Source: BOG-938 sp048498155
GTDB taxonomy: Bacteria > Pseudomonadota > Alphaproteobacteria > Caulobacterales > Caulobacteraceae
DNA: 32,164 bases
Assembly: GCA_048498155.1 (NCBI GenBank)
Contig: JBEHYN010000035.1
Location: 1 to 32,164 of the forward strand
Direction: 5' to 3'
The notes under the pieces are model-generated. The model was not told the origin of the DNA and did not search any database. It worked only from the letters and a program-made list of their open reading frames with translations. The translations under genes were made by a program, and so were the position numbers. This document shows, piece after piece, positions 1-9,429 of this stretch; position 1 is the stretch's first letter; the number at the start of each line of letters is the position of its first letter.

Positions 1-82
1 AACAACACAGCCAGACGCCCGCCCTAAGCGTCACACCAGGCCCATATCCATCAAGACCAGGGCGTCGGGCAGCGACTATCGC

Positions 83-105
83 AAAGCTCCCGCAAGCGGG
101 GGAGC
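83..105 (-). terminator. Possible intrinsic terminator of the aroK-aroB-corC operon
   Basis: Read on the minus strand, a GC-rich hairpin (GCTCCC(C)CGC, loop TT, GCGGGAGC) is followed directly by TTT. It lies about 70 bases past the stop of the CBS-domain gene. The T tract is short, so it may be only a structured spacer. Nothing else in bases 1–172 could be supported as a gene. Confidence 0.35.
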
Positions 106-172
106 ACGTAGTCCGACGAGCCCGTCCCACTTTTCTATCAGGTTAGCAGAACGCCTGAGGCGCCCACCGGCT

Positions 173-1468
<1,296 letters not shown>

Positions 1469-1490
1469 GTGCAGTCCTAATCGCTTCGCG

Positions 1491-2600
1491 TCAGGCGCTC
1501 GCGCCTTCCGTCAACAGGAACGCGCGAACGGCGGCTCTGTCCACGCCCTTGGCGACGAAGGCCTCGCCGATACCCTTGGCTAGCACGAAGGCGAGCTGTC
1601 CGCCTTCGGCCTTCTTATCCTGGCCCATGTGGGCGATCAGCCGGTCCGCCGCAAAGGGCGCGCCCGGCGCCTGGTCCAGCCGGGTTGGCAGGCCGGCGGC
1701 GGCGATGGCCGCCTGCACCCGCACCGCGTCCTGGGCCGTGCAATGGCCGAGCACGGCTGAAAAACGGAAGGCCTGGGCGCAGCCAAGGGCCACGCCCTCG
1801 CCATGCAGCAGGGCCTCGCCATAGCCGGTCTCCGCCTCCAGGGCGTGGCCGAAGGTGTGGCCGAGGTTGAGTAGGGCGCGCCCGGCGGCCTCGCGCTCGT
1901 CCTCGCCGACGATCTGGGCTTTCATCTGCACGCAATGGGCCACAGCGTGGGTCAAGGCCTTGGGCTCCAGGGCCAGCACATGGTCGCCGTTGGCTTCTAG
2001 CCAAGCGAAGAAATCGCTGTCGCCCAGCAAGCCGTATTTGATCACTTCCGCGTAGCCCGCCCGCAGTTCGCGCGCCGACAATGTGGCCAGGACATCGGTG
2101 TCGGCCAGCACCAACAGGGGCTGGTGAAAGGCGCCGATCAGGTTCTTGCCGCGCGGCGTGTCGATGGCGGTCTTGCCGCCCACCGAGGAATCCACCTGGG
2201 CCAACAGGGTGGTGGGAATCTGGATGAAGTCGACGCCGCGCTTGTAGATCGCCGCGGCGAAACCGGCGAGATCGCCGATCACCCCTCCGCCAAAGGCGGT
2301 GATCACATCGCCTCGGTCCAGCCCCAAGGCCAGAAGCTGGTCGGACAGGTCCGATAGGCCCTGCCAGCTCTTGGTCTGTTCGCCGGGCGCCAGCACGATC
2401 CAGTGCGTCTCGATCCCGGCCCCGCGCAAGGACGCCTCCAGCCGCGCGCCGTGAAGCGCTCGCACCGTGGAATCACACACCACCGCCGTGCGCCCGCGCG
2501 CCAGCATGGGTTTGATCCAACCCCCGGCCCGGTCGATCAGGCCAGCATCCACCATCACATCATAGGAGCGGGCGCCGAGGCCCACGCGTACGCTCGCCAT
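1491..2600 (-). CDS. aroB: 3-dehydroquinate synthase
   Basis: A 369-residue cytoplasmic enzyme converting DAHP to 3-dehydroquinate, the second step of the shikimate pathway, using NAD and a divalent metal. The NAD-binding glycine motif GGGVIGDLAGF is at 104–114, and the active-site segment IPTTLLAQVDSSVGGKTAID runs from about 128 to 147. The expected metal ligands are Glu185 (in AEVIKYG), His248 (in NLGHTFGHALE) and His266 (in LLHGEGVA). Length is normal for bacterial AroB. Its ATG shares one base with the aroK stop (TGATG on the minus strand), which indicates translational coupling. Identification is secure. Confidence 0.98.
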   Translation of the reverse strand: MASVRVGLGARSYDVMVDAGLIDRAGGWIKPMLARGRTAVVCDSTVRALHGARLEASLRGAGIETHWIVLAPGEQTKSWQGLSDLSDQLLALGLDRGDVITAFGGGVIGDLAGFAAAIYKRGVDFIQIPTTLLAQVDSSVGGKTAIDTPRGKNLIGAFHQPLLVLADTDVLATLSARELRAGYAEVIKYGLLGDSDFFAWLEANGDHVLALEPKALTHAVAHCVQMKAQIVGEDEREAAGRALLNLGHTFGHALEAETGYGEALLHGEGVALGCAQAFRFSAVLGHCTAQDAVRVQAAIAAAGLPTRLDQAPGAPFAADRLIAHMGQDKKAEGGQLAFVLAKGIGEAFVAKGVDRAAVRAFLLTEGASA

Positions 2601-3160
2601 CAGTCGACTCCCCGAAGTTTGCGCCGCTGCAAGGCGGTGATGATGGCGTCCACCGTGGCCTGATGCGGGCCTTCGCCGCTGTCGATGATCAGGTCGGCCT
2701 GGCCATAGGCCGCCTCACGCTTTTCCAGCAGCGCATCCAGCACTTCGCGCGGGTTCTGGCCATGCAACAGGGGCCGGGTGTTCTTGCGCGCCACGCGCCG
2801 GGCGAGCACCTCAGGCGAGGCCTTGAGCCAGACCGACACGGCCTTGCGCGAGACCAGTTCGCGGGTCTCCGGATTGACAAAAGCGCCGCCGCCGGTGGCC
2901 AGCACGTGCGGTGGCTGGTCCAGCAGGCGCGCGATCACCCGGCGCTCGCCCTCGCGGAACTCGGCCTCGCCGCGCTGCTCGAAAATTTCCGCGATGGTGC
3001 AGCCCGCCGCGCGCTCGATTTCCTCGTCGGCGTCGAAAAACGGCAGGCTCAGGCTTTCGGCCAAGCGCTTGCCCACCGAGGTCTTGCCGGCGCCCATCAT
3101 GCCGACCAGGACAATCGTTCGGCCGCTGAGCGCCGCATCGGAGGAAGGTTTGCTTTCCAT
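2600..3160 (-). CDS. aroK: Shikimate kinase
   Basis: A 186-residue P-loop kinase that phosphorylates shikimate to shikimate-3-phosphate. The Walker A motif GMMGAGKTS is at 20–28, the shikimate-binding FDADEEIE follows at 42–49, and the GGGAF substrate loop is at 90–94; an Arg-rich lid (NTRPLLHG) is present further on. It is the first gene of the operon aroK-aroB-corC and is divergent from the secreted hypothetical protein starting at 3265, with about 100 bases of shared promoter DNA. No strong ribosome binding site is visible before the ATG, but an upstream alternative is no better. The N-terminal 12 or so residues are an extension before the core fold. Confidence 0.97.
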   Translation of the reverse strand: MESKPSSDAALSGRTIVLVGMMGAGKTSVGKRLAESLSLPFFDADEEIERAAGCTIAEIFEQRGEAEFREGERRVIARLLDQPPHVLATGGGAFVNPETRELVSRKAVSVWLKASPEVLARRVARKNTRPLLHGQNPREVLDALLEKREAAYGQADLIIDSGEGPHQATVDAIITALQRRKLRGVD

Positions 3161-3264
3161 AAGGGCCGCGATCTTTACACGATGGGGCTCCTTGCCGCCA
3201 AGCTCGGCGAAAGGACGTGGATCGTTGGGGACTTAACAGGATAATCTTGGTTTAATCCGTTCAG

Positions 3265-4830
3265 ATGAATTGGCCGGTGATGCGCATGACCCGATCGACC
3301 CCCGTCTGCTTTGCGGCTGTGGCCTGGCTCGCCGCTGGCGCGGCCCTGGCCCAGGCCCCGCCCGCCGATGCGCCGCCTGCCGCGGCGCCTGCCCCGGCTG
3401 CAGTTACCGCACCTACGCCTGCTGCGCCGCTGCCCGCCGATGAACCGCCGCCCGCGCCCGCCACTGTGGCGCCGCCTGCCCCGGTGAAGTCCGCCAGTCT
3501 TCGCCCGCCGGACCTGTTTGCCGCCACAACCGGACCCACCGGCATATCGGAGTCTCTCTGGCAGGGAAGTTCGGCGGACCTGGCCCGCACGGTGTTTCCG
3601 CTTGTGGCGCAAAAGCCCCTGACTTTGGCCGGGGCGGCGTTTGCTCACCGGCTGCTGGTGACCGGCGGCCAAGCGCCGGACGGCGCAGAGGCCGACGCGG
3701 ACCTGGCCGCCGCCCGGATCGGCGCGGTCCTGGCGTTGGGCGATCCCACGGGCGCGCGCATCATGCTGGACCGCACTCCCGGCGTATCGGCCAGCCCCGC
3801 CTTGTCGCAGGTGTCGGCGGAGACCCAGCTGGTGTTGGGTCAGACCGATCAGGCGTGCAAGGTTGGCGAGGCCCTGACCCAGGGCAAGGACCAGCCCTAT
3901 TTCCGGCGTTTGCGCGCCTTCTGCCTGATCCGCGCCGGCGCCGTGGATGAAGCCCAACTGGCCTATGACCTAGCCGACGCCCAAGCCAAGGACGCGATCT
4001 ACAAGCGCCTGATCGGCGCCGCCCTGTTCGGCACGGCCCCAGGCGCGCCCTCCCTGCGAAACGGCCTGGACCTGGCCCTGTCGCAGCAGCTCAAACTGGA
4101 CCTCACACCGGCCCTGGACGGCGGCTGGGCGCCGATCCTGGCTGTGCTGTCCAGCGATCCGGCCTATCCGGATGCTTTCCGGGCCGCCGCCTCCGCCGCT
4201 CGGCTCAAGCCCTATGCCTATCCTGATCCGCCGGTCGTCGCCGCGCCGGTGCTGATTCCGCTGCAAGCCGGGGACCTGAAAAGCGCGCGCGCCGCCCGCG
4301 TGCAGATCGAACGCAATGATGCGGCGGGCGCCACCGTGCTGGAGCTGGCTCTGATCGATGCGGCCTTGACCATTGCCGAGGGGCGGCCGGACGCAGCGGT
4401 CATGGATCAGTTGGTGGAGCGCGGAACGGCGGGGGAGGCCGCCGATCGGCTGCGCGCCCAGCAGGCGGCCGGCCTTTACGCCGCGCTCGGCGCCCCCATG
4501 AGCGGTCAGGCCCGCGCACAGTTCGCCGCCTTTGACCTGGGCCGTTCAAGCGCCTCTCAGGCCCGCATGTTGGAACTGGACCTGGCCCCGTCGGCGGGCG
4601 ACCGGGCCCTGCTGGCCCTTTGGCTGGCGACGGACGCGGGATCGGGCGGCCCCGCTCCGGTTGATCGCGCGCGGATTGTCCGGGTCCTGTCGCAGGCCGG
4701 CTTCAAGGCGAATGCCCAAGCCTTCGCCCTGGAAGGGCTGGTCGGCCTGCTCAGCCCGCCGCTCGAAGCCGCGCCTTCGAAAGTCCGCCCCCCGGTCAAG
4801 CGCGGGTCGGCGCGTCGGCGCGCGCCGTGA
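3265..4830 (+). CDS. Secreted Ala/Pro-rich protein of unknown function
   Basis: A 521-residue protein I cannot assign to a function. The N-terminus has a signal peptide with hydrophobic core FAAVAWLAAGAALA and a likely cut after AQA. If translation starts at the third in-frame ATG (3286; earlier ATGs at 3265 and 3280), the signal is more canonical. Residues about 30–75 are a low-complexity Pro/Ala linker. The rest is Ala/Leu-rich and helical-looking, with segments such as AARIGAVLALGDPTGARIML that recall helical-repeat (TPR/Sel1-like) proteins without a clear motif. The C-terminus is strongly basic (KRGSARRRAP). The stop overlaps the GTG start of xerD by four bases, so the two are co-translated. 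It is probably a periplasmic protein conserved in relatives at this locus. Confidence 0.8.
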   Translation: MNWPVMRMTRSTPVCFAAVAWLAAGAALAQAPPADAPPAAAPAPAAVTAPTPAAPLPADEPPPAPATVAPPAPVKSASLRPPDLFAATTGPTGISESLWQGSSADLARTVFPLVAQKPLTLAGAAFAHRLLVTGGQAPDGAEADADLAAARIGAVLALGDPTGARIMLDRTPGVSASPALSQVSAETQLVLGQTDQACKVGEALTQGKDQPYFRRLRAFCLIRAGAVDEAQLAYDLADAQAKDAIYKRLIGAALFGTAPGAPSLRNGLDLALSQQLKLDLTPALDGGWAPILAVLSSDPAYPDAFRAAASAARLKPYAYPDPPVVAAPVLIPLQAGDLKSARAARVQIERNDAAGATVLELALIDAALTIAEGRPDAAVMDQLVERGTAGEAADRLRAQQAAGLYAALGAPMSGQARAQFAAFDLGRSSASQARMLELDLAPSAGDRALLALWLATDAGSGGPAPVDRARIVRVLSQAGFKANAQAFALEGLVGLLSPPLEAAPSKVRPPVKRGSARRRAP

Positions 4831-5753
4831 CCAAGGGCGCAGACTGGATCGACGCCTTTCTTGAAATGATGGCGGTCGAGCGGTCCTCGGCCCGAAACAC
4901 CCTAACGGCCTACGGCAAAGATCTGGCCGATGCGCGCGGTTTCCTGGCCGCCCGGGGCGGGGATCTGGACACCGCCTCGGCCGAGGACATCGAAGCCTAT
5001 TTCGCAGACCAGGGGCGCAGGGGCATGGCGCCCGCCAGCGCGGCGCGCCGCCGCGCGGCGGTGCGGCAGTTCTATCGCTTCGCCCTGGGCGAGGGCTGGC
5101 GAAAGGACGACCCCTCCCGTCGGGTGGATGCGCCCAGGCCCGGCCGGCCCCTGCCCAAGGTGCTGTCGCGCGGGGAGGTGGAAGCGCTCATCAACGCCGC
5201 CGCCGCCCGGGACGGCGCGCAGGGCCTGCGCCTGGCCTGCATGATCGAGCTGCTCTATGCCTCGGGCCTGCGGATATCCGAGCTCATGGCCTTGCCTTTG
5301 TTAGCCGTGCACCGCGACCCGGCCTATCTGATCGTCAAGGGCAAGGGCGGCAAGGAGCGGTTGGCGCCACTCAACGACGCAGCGCGCGCGGCAGTAAAGG
5401 CCTATCTGCCCGCGCGGGCCGGGTTCTTGGCGAAAGGCGTCAAGGACAGCCCATGGCTGTTTCCCTCGCGTGGCGCGGGCGGGCGGCTGACCGGCCGCCG
5501 CATGGCGCAATTACTGGATGAGGCGGCCGTATCGGCGGGCATTGACCCAGCCCGGGTCAGTCCTCATGTGCTGCGCCACGCCTTCGCCACCCACCTGTTG
5601 GAAGGCGGCGCCGATTTGCGCGCCGTACAGACCCTGCTCGGCCACGCCGATATCGCCACCACCCAGATCTACACCCACCTGACCGAGGACCGGCTTCGCA
5701 CGGTGGTGGAGCAGAGACACCCCTTGGCCCGCAAAGGGCGCGGGGCGGGGTAA
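4827..5753 (+). CDS. xerD: Site-specific tyrosine recombinase, XerD-like
   Basis: A 308-residue tyrosine recombinase of the XerC/XerD type, which resolves chromosome dimers at dif sites during division. The N-terminal SAM-like DNA-binding domain covers about 5–90; the catalytic domain has the full set of active-site residues: Arg149 (ASGLRISEL), Lys173 (VKGKGGKE), His247 and Arg250 (HVLRHAFATH), His273 (LLGHADI) and Tyr282 (QIYTHL). The start is a GTG inside GTGA, overlapping the stop of the upstream secreted protein. Length and chromosomal setting beside aroK favour XerD over XerC or a phage integrase; no attachment site or prophage genes are nearby. XerC versus XerD cannot be decided with certainty from motifs alone. 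Confidence 0.93.
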   Translation: MTKGADWIDAFLEMMAVERSSARNTLTAYGKDLADARGFLAARGGDLDTASAEDIEAYFADQGRRGMAPASAARRRAAVRQFYRFALGEGWRKDDPSRRVDAPRPGRPLPKVLSRGEVEALINAAAARDGAQGLRLACMIELLYASGLRISELMALPLLAVHRDPAYLIVKGKGGKERLAPLNDAARAAVKAYLPARAGFLAKGVKDSPWLFPSRGAGGRLTGRRMAQLLDEAAVSAGIDPARVSPHVLRHAFATHLLEGGADLRAVQTLLGHADIATTQIYTHLTEDRLRTVVEQRHPLARKGRGAG

Positions 5754-5861
5754 GGTTAAGGTTCGCCCATTTGTTGGGTCACGCTTGAAGCGTCTTTAAA
5801 CTCGGAAAATAACAATAGAATCAAGCGCTGGAGAGTCAGGAATTCGCTCCCAGCCCGAAGC

Positions 5862-7643
5862 TCAGGCGAATTTCTGAATCGCCACGCCTGGCTCGAATTG
5901 CACCGCCTCAGCGATCGCTTCGAACAGCTGCGCGACCTCAATAGGTTTTACCACCAAACCGTTCATGCCCGCGCCGAGGTAGCTCTCTGTCTGGTGGCGC
6001 ATGGCGTTGGCGGTCAGGGCGACAATCGGCGTTGGAGAGCGCCCAGTCTGTGCTTCGAGACGACGGATTTGGCGAGCGGCTTCGACGCCGTCCATCACCG
6101 GCATCTGCACGTCCATGAGAATGACGTCCCAGTCGCCGCCTTCCCAAGCCGCGACGGCTTCCACTCCGTTGCCAACAATGAAGACATCCAGGCCCGCCTG
6201 ACCCAGCAGCGTCTTTAGGACGAGCTGGTGCACGGCATTGTCCTCCGCCGCGAGAATGCGCCAGGCCCCCATCTCCACACCGGCCACAGGGGCCGCCGCG
6301 CCTGGTTCTTCGTCTAGGGTCCGCAGGCTTGTCATCGGCAGCCAGACGGTGAAACAACTGCCGTGACCGACGTCGCTCGTGACGAAAATCTCGCCGCCCA
6401 TGGCCTTGCACAGCTCGCGGCAGATCGCCAGGCCCAGCCCTGTCCCGCCAAAACGCCTTGTGGTGGATGAGTCAGCCTGCACGAATTTGTCGAACAATCG
6501 TTCAATTTGATCGCCGCTCATGCCGATGCCGGTGTCCGTCACCGCGATACGCAAGCCACCGGCGTCGAGGTCCACGCGGACGTCGACCGACCCGGAATTC
6601 GTGAATTTCAACGCGTTTGAGGTCAGGTTATGGAGAATCTGGCGCACGCGCAGAGGATCGCCCCGGTACGTGCCCTTCGCAGCGGCCTCAACCCCCAAAC
6701 TGAGAGCTAGGCCCTTGCTCTTGGCGACAGGCTTGAAGGTTCGCAGCGCGCCACCGATCAGGGGCTCCAGATCAAACTCCGTATCCTCCAACTCCAACAT
6801 GCCGGCCTCGATCTTGGACAGATCCAGGATGTCGTTCAGGATAGCGAGCAGCATTTCGCCGGATTGACGGATGACATCGAGCCTTTCACGTTGCCCGCTT
6901 GAAAGCTCATCCATGGCCATGACCTGCGCCATGCCCAGCACGCCGTTCAGCGGCGTGCGAATTTCGTGGCTCATGGTGGCCAAGAAGGTGCTCTTGGCGC
7001 GGTTAGCCGCCTCGGCCTGATCACGCGATTCCACCAAGGCCTGCCGCGCCTGCTCGCGAATTGTGATGTCCCGCCAGAAGCTGATCAGCGCGATCTCGCC
7101 GCCGTCTTCGCCGTCGTCGCCGTCGACGCCAAAGACCGCCACTTCCGCAGGGAATGCCTCGGCGCCGGATCGGACGGCCTGCACGACTAAGCCCGCGCGC
7201 CGGGCGCGGCGGCCGCCGCCAAGCAAATCGTTCCAGTCCGCTTCAAGCTCCGCATCCCAGACATGGAACAGGCTGCGGGCGTGCAGTCCCAAGACGTTGG
7301 CGGCCGGCCGTGCAAACATGACCTCGGCGGCCTCATTGAAGGCGCAGATATGGCCGTGGCGATCAAAGGCGACAACGCCGTCCGGGCAGTTGGCCACCAG
7401 AACCCTGAAGCATTCCTGCGCCATCTCGGCTTCAGCTTTGGCGGTGACTTGTGCACTCTTGCTCAGCTCGGCCAGTTCGGTCGAGAACAGTCCATTGGCG
7501 CGGTCGGTCAACCGGTTGGCGGCGTCGCGTTCATCGTAGGCGACGGAGATCAGTCGGAGCAGGACATCCAGATCCAGCCCGTCCGGACCCGTCGCCTTGC
7601 GGATCTGCCGCTCCAGCAGCCTATGATGCGCTGCGCCGTTCAT
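5862..7643 (-). CDS. PAS-containing hybrid histidine kinase, NahK-like (FIST-associated)
   Basis: A 593-residue soluble hybrid sensor kinase without membrane segments. An N-terminal helical region carries RQIRKA (12–17) and a coiled-coil-like stretch to about 75; a PAS domain follows at about 78–195. The HisKA domain has phospho-accepting His226 (ATMSHEIRTPLNG), the ATPase domain has N box Asn339/Asn343, G1 Asp370 (VTDTGIGM) and G2 GGTGLGLA (399–406), and a C-terminal receiver (about 463–580) has acidic Asp468, phospho-acceptor Asp511 (LMDVQMPVMDG), Thr544 and Lys566. The gene starts six bases after the stop of a FIST-domain gene. This order and architecture match the NosP–NahK systems, where a haem-binding FIST protein reports nitric oxide to the kinase. 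NO sensing here is inference; no Hpt or output regulator is in the window. Confidence 0.93.
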   Translation of the reverse strand: MNGAAHHRLLERQIRKATGPDGLDLDVLLRLISVAYDERDAANRLTDRANGLFSTELAELSKSAQVTAKAEAEMAQECFRVLVANCPDGVVAFDRHGHICAFNEAAEVMFARPAANVLGLHARSLFHVWDAELEADWNDLLGGGRRARRAGLVVQAVRSGAEAFPAEVAVFGVDGDDGEDGGEIALISFWRDITIREQARQALVESRDQAEAANRAKSTFLATMSHEIRTPLNGVLGMAQVMAMDELSSGQRERLDVIRQSGEMLLAILNDILDLSKIEAGMLELEDTEFDLEPLIGGALRTFKPVAKSKGLALSLGVEAAAKGTYRGDPLRVRQILHNLTSNALKFTNSGSVDVRVDLDAGGLRIAVTDTGIGMSGDQIERLFDKFVQADSSTTRRFGGTGLGLAICRELCKAMGGEIFVTSDVGHGSCFTVWLPMTSLRTLDEEPGAAAPVAGVEMGAWRILAAEDNAVHQLVLKTLLGQAGLDVFIVGNGVEAVAAWEGGDWDVILMDVQMPVMDGVEAARQIRRLEAQTGRSPTPIVALTANAMRHQTESYLGAGMNGLVVKPIEVAQLFEAIAEAVQFEPGVAIQKFA

Positions 7644-7649
7644 TCCGGT

Positions 7650-8786
7650 CTAGGCGGCTTCGCTGAGCAGGGTGACGGTCATCGTCTGGTTATGCAGCGT
7701 GCACTGACCCGAATACCCGTGCGGACTGATCTCGCCATAGGAATAGAAACCCACGGTGGGGATCGGGCCCCAGACATCGGCGATCGCTTCCACTTCGTCG
7801 GCGACGTCCTGGCCCATCATGAGCTTGCGGCCGATGCAGCTGATGAGGATCCCAAGGCTGGAATTATCCGCAGTGGGCGAGCCCGCCTGCCGGGCCGCTG
7901 CGACGGCCCCGTCGACGAGTTGATGCACTGCGCCGCGCATGAGCTGCGCCGACCATCCTTCGGGCACGTCGCCTGCGAAGATGAGCGAGCTATCGGCTTC
8001 GTTCACACCGACGATGGTCCGCACGACGTTATAGCCGTCGCCCAGGCTCGGCCGGATAACCAGGGGGAAGAGCAGGGCGCTGCCCGGGAGTTGGGCCGAT
8101 GCGTCGCCTAGGTAGGTCTTGTAAAGGTCCAGGGCAGGCTTGTCGTCCAGCGCATAGAGCACATTGTCGCGCGAGCGGGTCACCGTGCGTTCAGGACCGA
8201 AAGGTCCCCAGCCGCCGGCTGATCCCCATCCAATCCGCAGGGCTTCGCCATAAAGTCCGAGCGCGGCCACAATGCCGGGCTGGGGCGGGGCGTTGAGGCC
8301 CACGCGTGTGAGCCCGAACTTGGCGCCGTCGCCGGCGAGGCCCCCTGTGACCACCACACGATCTGAAATGGCCCCCGTGAGGCCCTCGATCAGTTGCGTG
8401 CCGTTGACTCCAAGCCCGTCCGAAAGAACGAAGATCGCGCGCAGGTCGTCGGAGGCAAGTTCCTGGGCGAGGGAAAGGCCGCATTCGCGCGGGCCCCCGA
8501 AGTCGGCGGCGCGTCGCTCGGCCGTCCGAAGCCGTGTGGCGTCGAAACGAACGACAGCAGCAACGCCGGAGGAGTCCAGCACCTCTTCACCGTGGATCTC
8601 TCCGCCGGTCGAGCAACCGATGATGGCGGCATGGGGAAATCTATCCCGCAAGCCTTGATAGGCCTGGGCGTCAGCGGCGACTTCCGGCGCGCCGAACCAA
8701 AGGATGGCCTGCGCCTCGGGCGAAGGCTCAGCGCCATCGGCGATCCAGCCCGAGTGACTATCGTAGACAAGGGTGGCGGCGTGCAT
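7650..8786 (-). CDS. FIST domain sensor protein, NosP-like
   Basis: A 378-residue cytoplasmic protein with FIST_N and FIST_C domains. Visible hallmarks are GCSTGGEI at 57–64 and the C-terminal GFYSYGEISP from 346 with GQCTLHNQT following. FIST proteins are small-ligand sensors; the NosP branch binds haem and nitric oxide and controls a partner kinase. I chose the ATG at 8786 because it follows a strong GGGGGA Shine-Dalgarno four bases upstream and begins MHAATLVYD, typical of the family; reading 12 codons further upstream would need a TTG start. The histidine kinase gene begins six bases downstream, so they form one operon. Haem binding is not provable from the sequence alone. Confidence 0.92.
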   Translation of the reverse strand: MHAATLVYDSHSGWIADGAEPSPEAQAILWFGAPEVAADAQAYQGLRDRFPHAAIIGCSTGGEIHGEEVLDSSGVAAVVRFDATRLRTAERRAADFGGPRECGLSLAQELASDDLRAIFVLSDGLGVNGTQLIEGLTGAISDRVVVTGGLAGDGAKFGLTRVGLNAPPQPGIVAALGLYGEALRIGWGSAGGWGPFGPERTVTRSRDNVLYALDDKPALDLYKTYLGDASAQLPGSALLFPLVIRPSLGDGYNVVRTIVGVNEADSSLIFAGDVPEGWSAQLMRGAVHQLVDGAVAAARQAGSPTADNSSLGILISCIGRKLMMGQDVADEVEAIADVWGPIPTVGFYSYGEISPHGYSGQCTLHNQTMTVTLLSEAA

Positions 8787-8833
8787 GATTTCCCCCGCGA
8801 AAGAAATCAATTTGCCAGACAATGGTTACCTAT

Positions 8834-8847
8834 CCGTACCCAATAGC
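8834..8847 (+). promoter_or_regulatory. 14-bp motif shared with the TonB-receptor promoter
   Basis: CCGTACCCAATAGC here and CCGTAACCAATAGC at 12145–12158 differ at one base. Both lie in non-coding promoter DNA, and each is preceded within about ten bases by GGTTAC or GTTAT. It is a candidate binding site for a common regulator; no regulator gene in the window can be assigned to it. Confidence 0.35.
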
Positions 8848-8853
8848 TTGACG

Positions 8854-8882
8854 GTATTCAGCAACAGAGAATCGGTTTTCAA
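8854..8882 (-). promoter_or_regulatory. Candidate promoter of the FIST–kinase operon
   Basis: On the minus strand a TTGAAA (8877–8882) is followed after 17 bases by GAATAC (8854–8859), about 68 bases before the FIST start codon. Both elements are only moderate matches to sigma-70-type boxes. The 14-mer shared with the TonB-receptor promoter (8834–8847) lies just downstream, where an operator would be expected. Confidence 0.3.
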
Positions 8883-8955
8883 GAGCAAGCGGCCGCCTGT
8901 TCAATCTCAATCGCGATGGAATTCATTTCCTGCTGTTTGAGCAGGCCTCACAATC

Positions 8956-8976
8956 GCAATAGACCTTAGCTATTGC
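8956..8976. repeat. Perfect 7-bp inverted repeat in intergenic DNA
   Basis: GCAATAG, seven bases, CTATTGC. It lies in the relatively AT-rich 255-base spacer between the FIST start and the decayed MBL fragment. The CAATAG core also occurs in the 14-mer at 8834–8847. It could be an operator or a weak terminator for the fragment; there is no T run on either side. Confidence 0.35.
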
Positions 8977-9041
8977 CCTTTGAATAATCGGCTTATTTTG
9001 CCTATCTTGGGCTGATTGGAACCCAAGCTTGGCGGCACGGC

Positions 9042-9420
9042 CTATTTGGACATTTCCGCATAAAACGCGTCCAGGCGTTCCGGATTAACCCAGCCAAGGT
9101 TGGTGACGAGCCAGCTGATGTCGTCTGTCTTGATCGAGGCCATCAGCTTGTCCTTGGGCGTCCCTGCCTTGATCGAGGCGCGGGCGCGGGCAATGAAGGC
9201 ATCCCACTTTTTAATGTAGGCCAGCACATCAGCCCGAGTCTTCACCTGCTCGCCGTGGCCGGTGATCAGATAGTCGAAATCCAGGGCCAGGATCCCGTCC
9301 AGGGACTTGCGCCACCCCAGGATGCTGGCGCCGCCGGGATAGTCCACATTGGGCGTGGTGTCGGCCACCAGATCACCCACCGAGACCAGCTTGACGTCGG
9401 GGAATTACACCCCCGTGCGC
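9042..9420 (-). pseudogene. Decayed MBL-fold hydrolase, C-terminal fragment
   Basis: Minus-strand codons from 9404 down to 9042 encode a stretch closely matching residues 179–299 of the intact MBL protein at 11089–11994 (for example LALDFDYLITGHGEQ and IKAGTPKDKLMASIKTDD). The N-terminal half with the zinc-binding HxHxDH motif is absent. At 9405–9407 an in-frame TAA stands where the paralogue has Tyr178, and just upstream the HTGGDT segment is reduced to remnants and out of frame before homology ends near 9420, about ten bases from the stop of the next gene. An internal GTG could yield about 112 residues, but that would lack the catalytic site. I call it a truncated duplicate, not a working enzyme. 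Confidence 0.8.
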
Positions 9421-9429
9421 GGGCGGGAT

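Noticed and set aside
1..60. Minus-strand reading SLPDALVLMDMGLV resembling a response-regulator receiver fragment
   Set aside because: Only about 14 residues with a stop before and after; too short to support a pseudogene.
3175..3957. Minus-strand frame of 260 residues opposite the secreted hypothetical protein
   Set aside because: Gly/Arg-rich shadow of the Pro/Ala-rich linker; no recognisable domain.
4827..5753. Phage integrase or genomic-island integrase
   Set aside because: Coupled to a housekeeping-style neighbour, no attachment site, tRNA or phage genes; Xer-type length and motifs.
5781..5800. Short stem ACGC/GCGT with TTTAAA after xerD as a terminator
   Set aside because: Four base pairs and three T residues are too weak to call.
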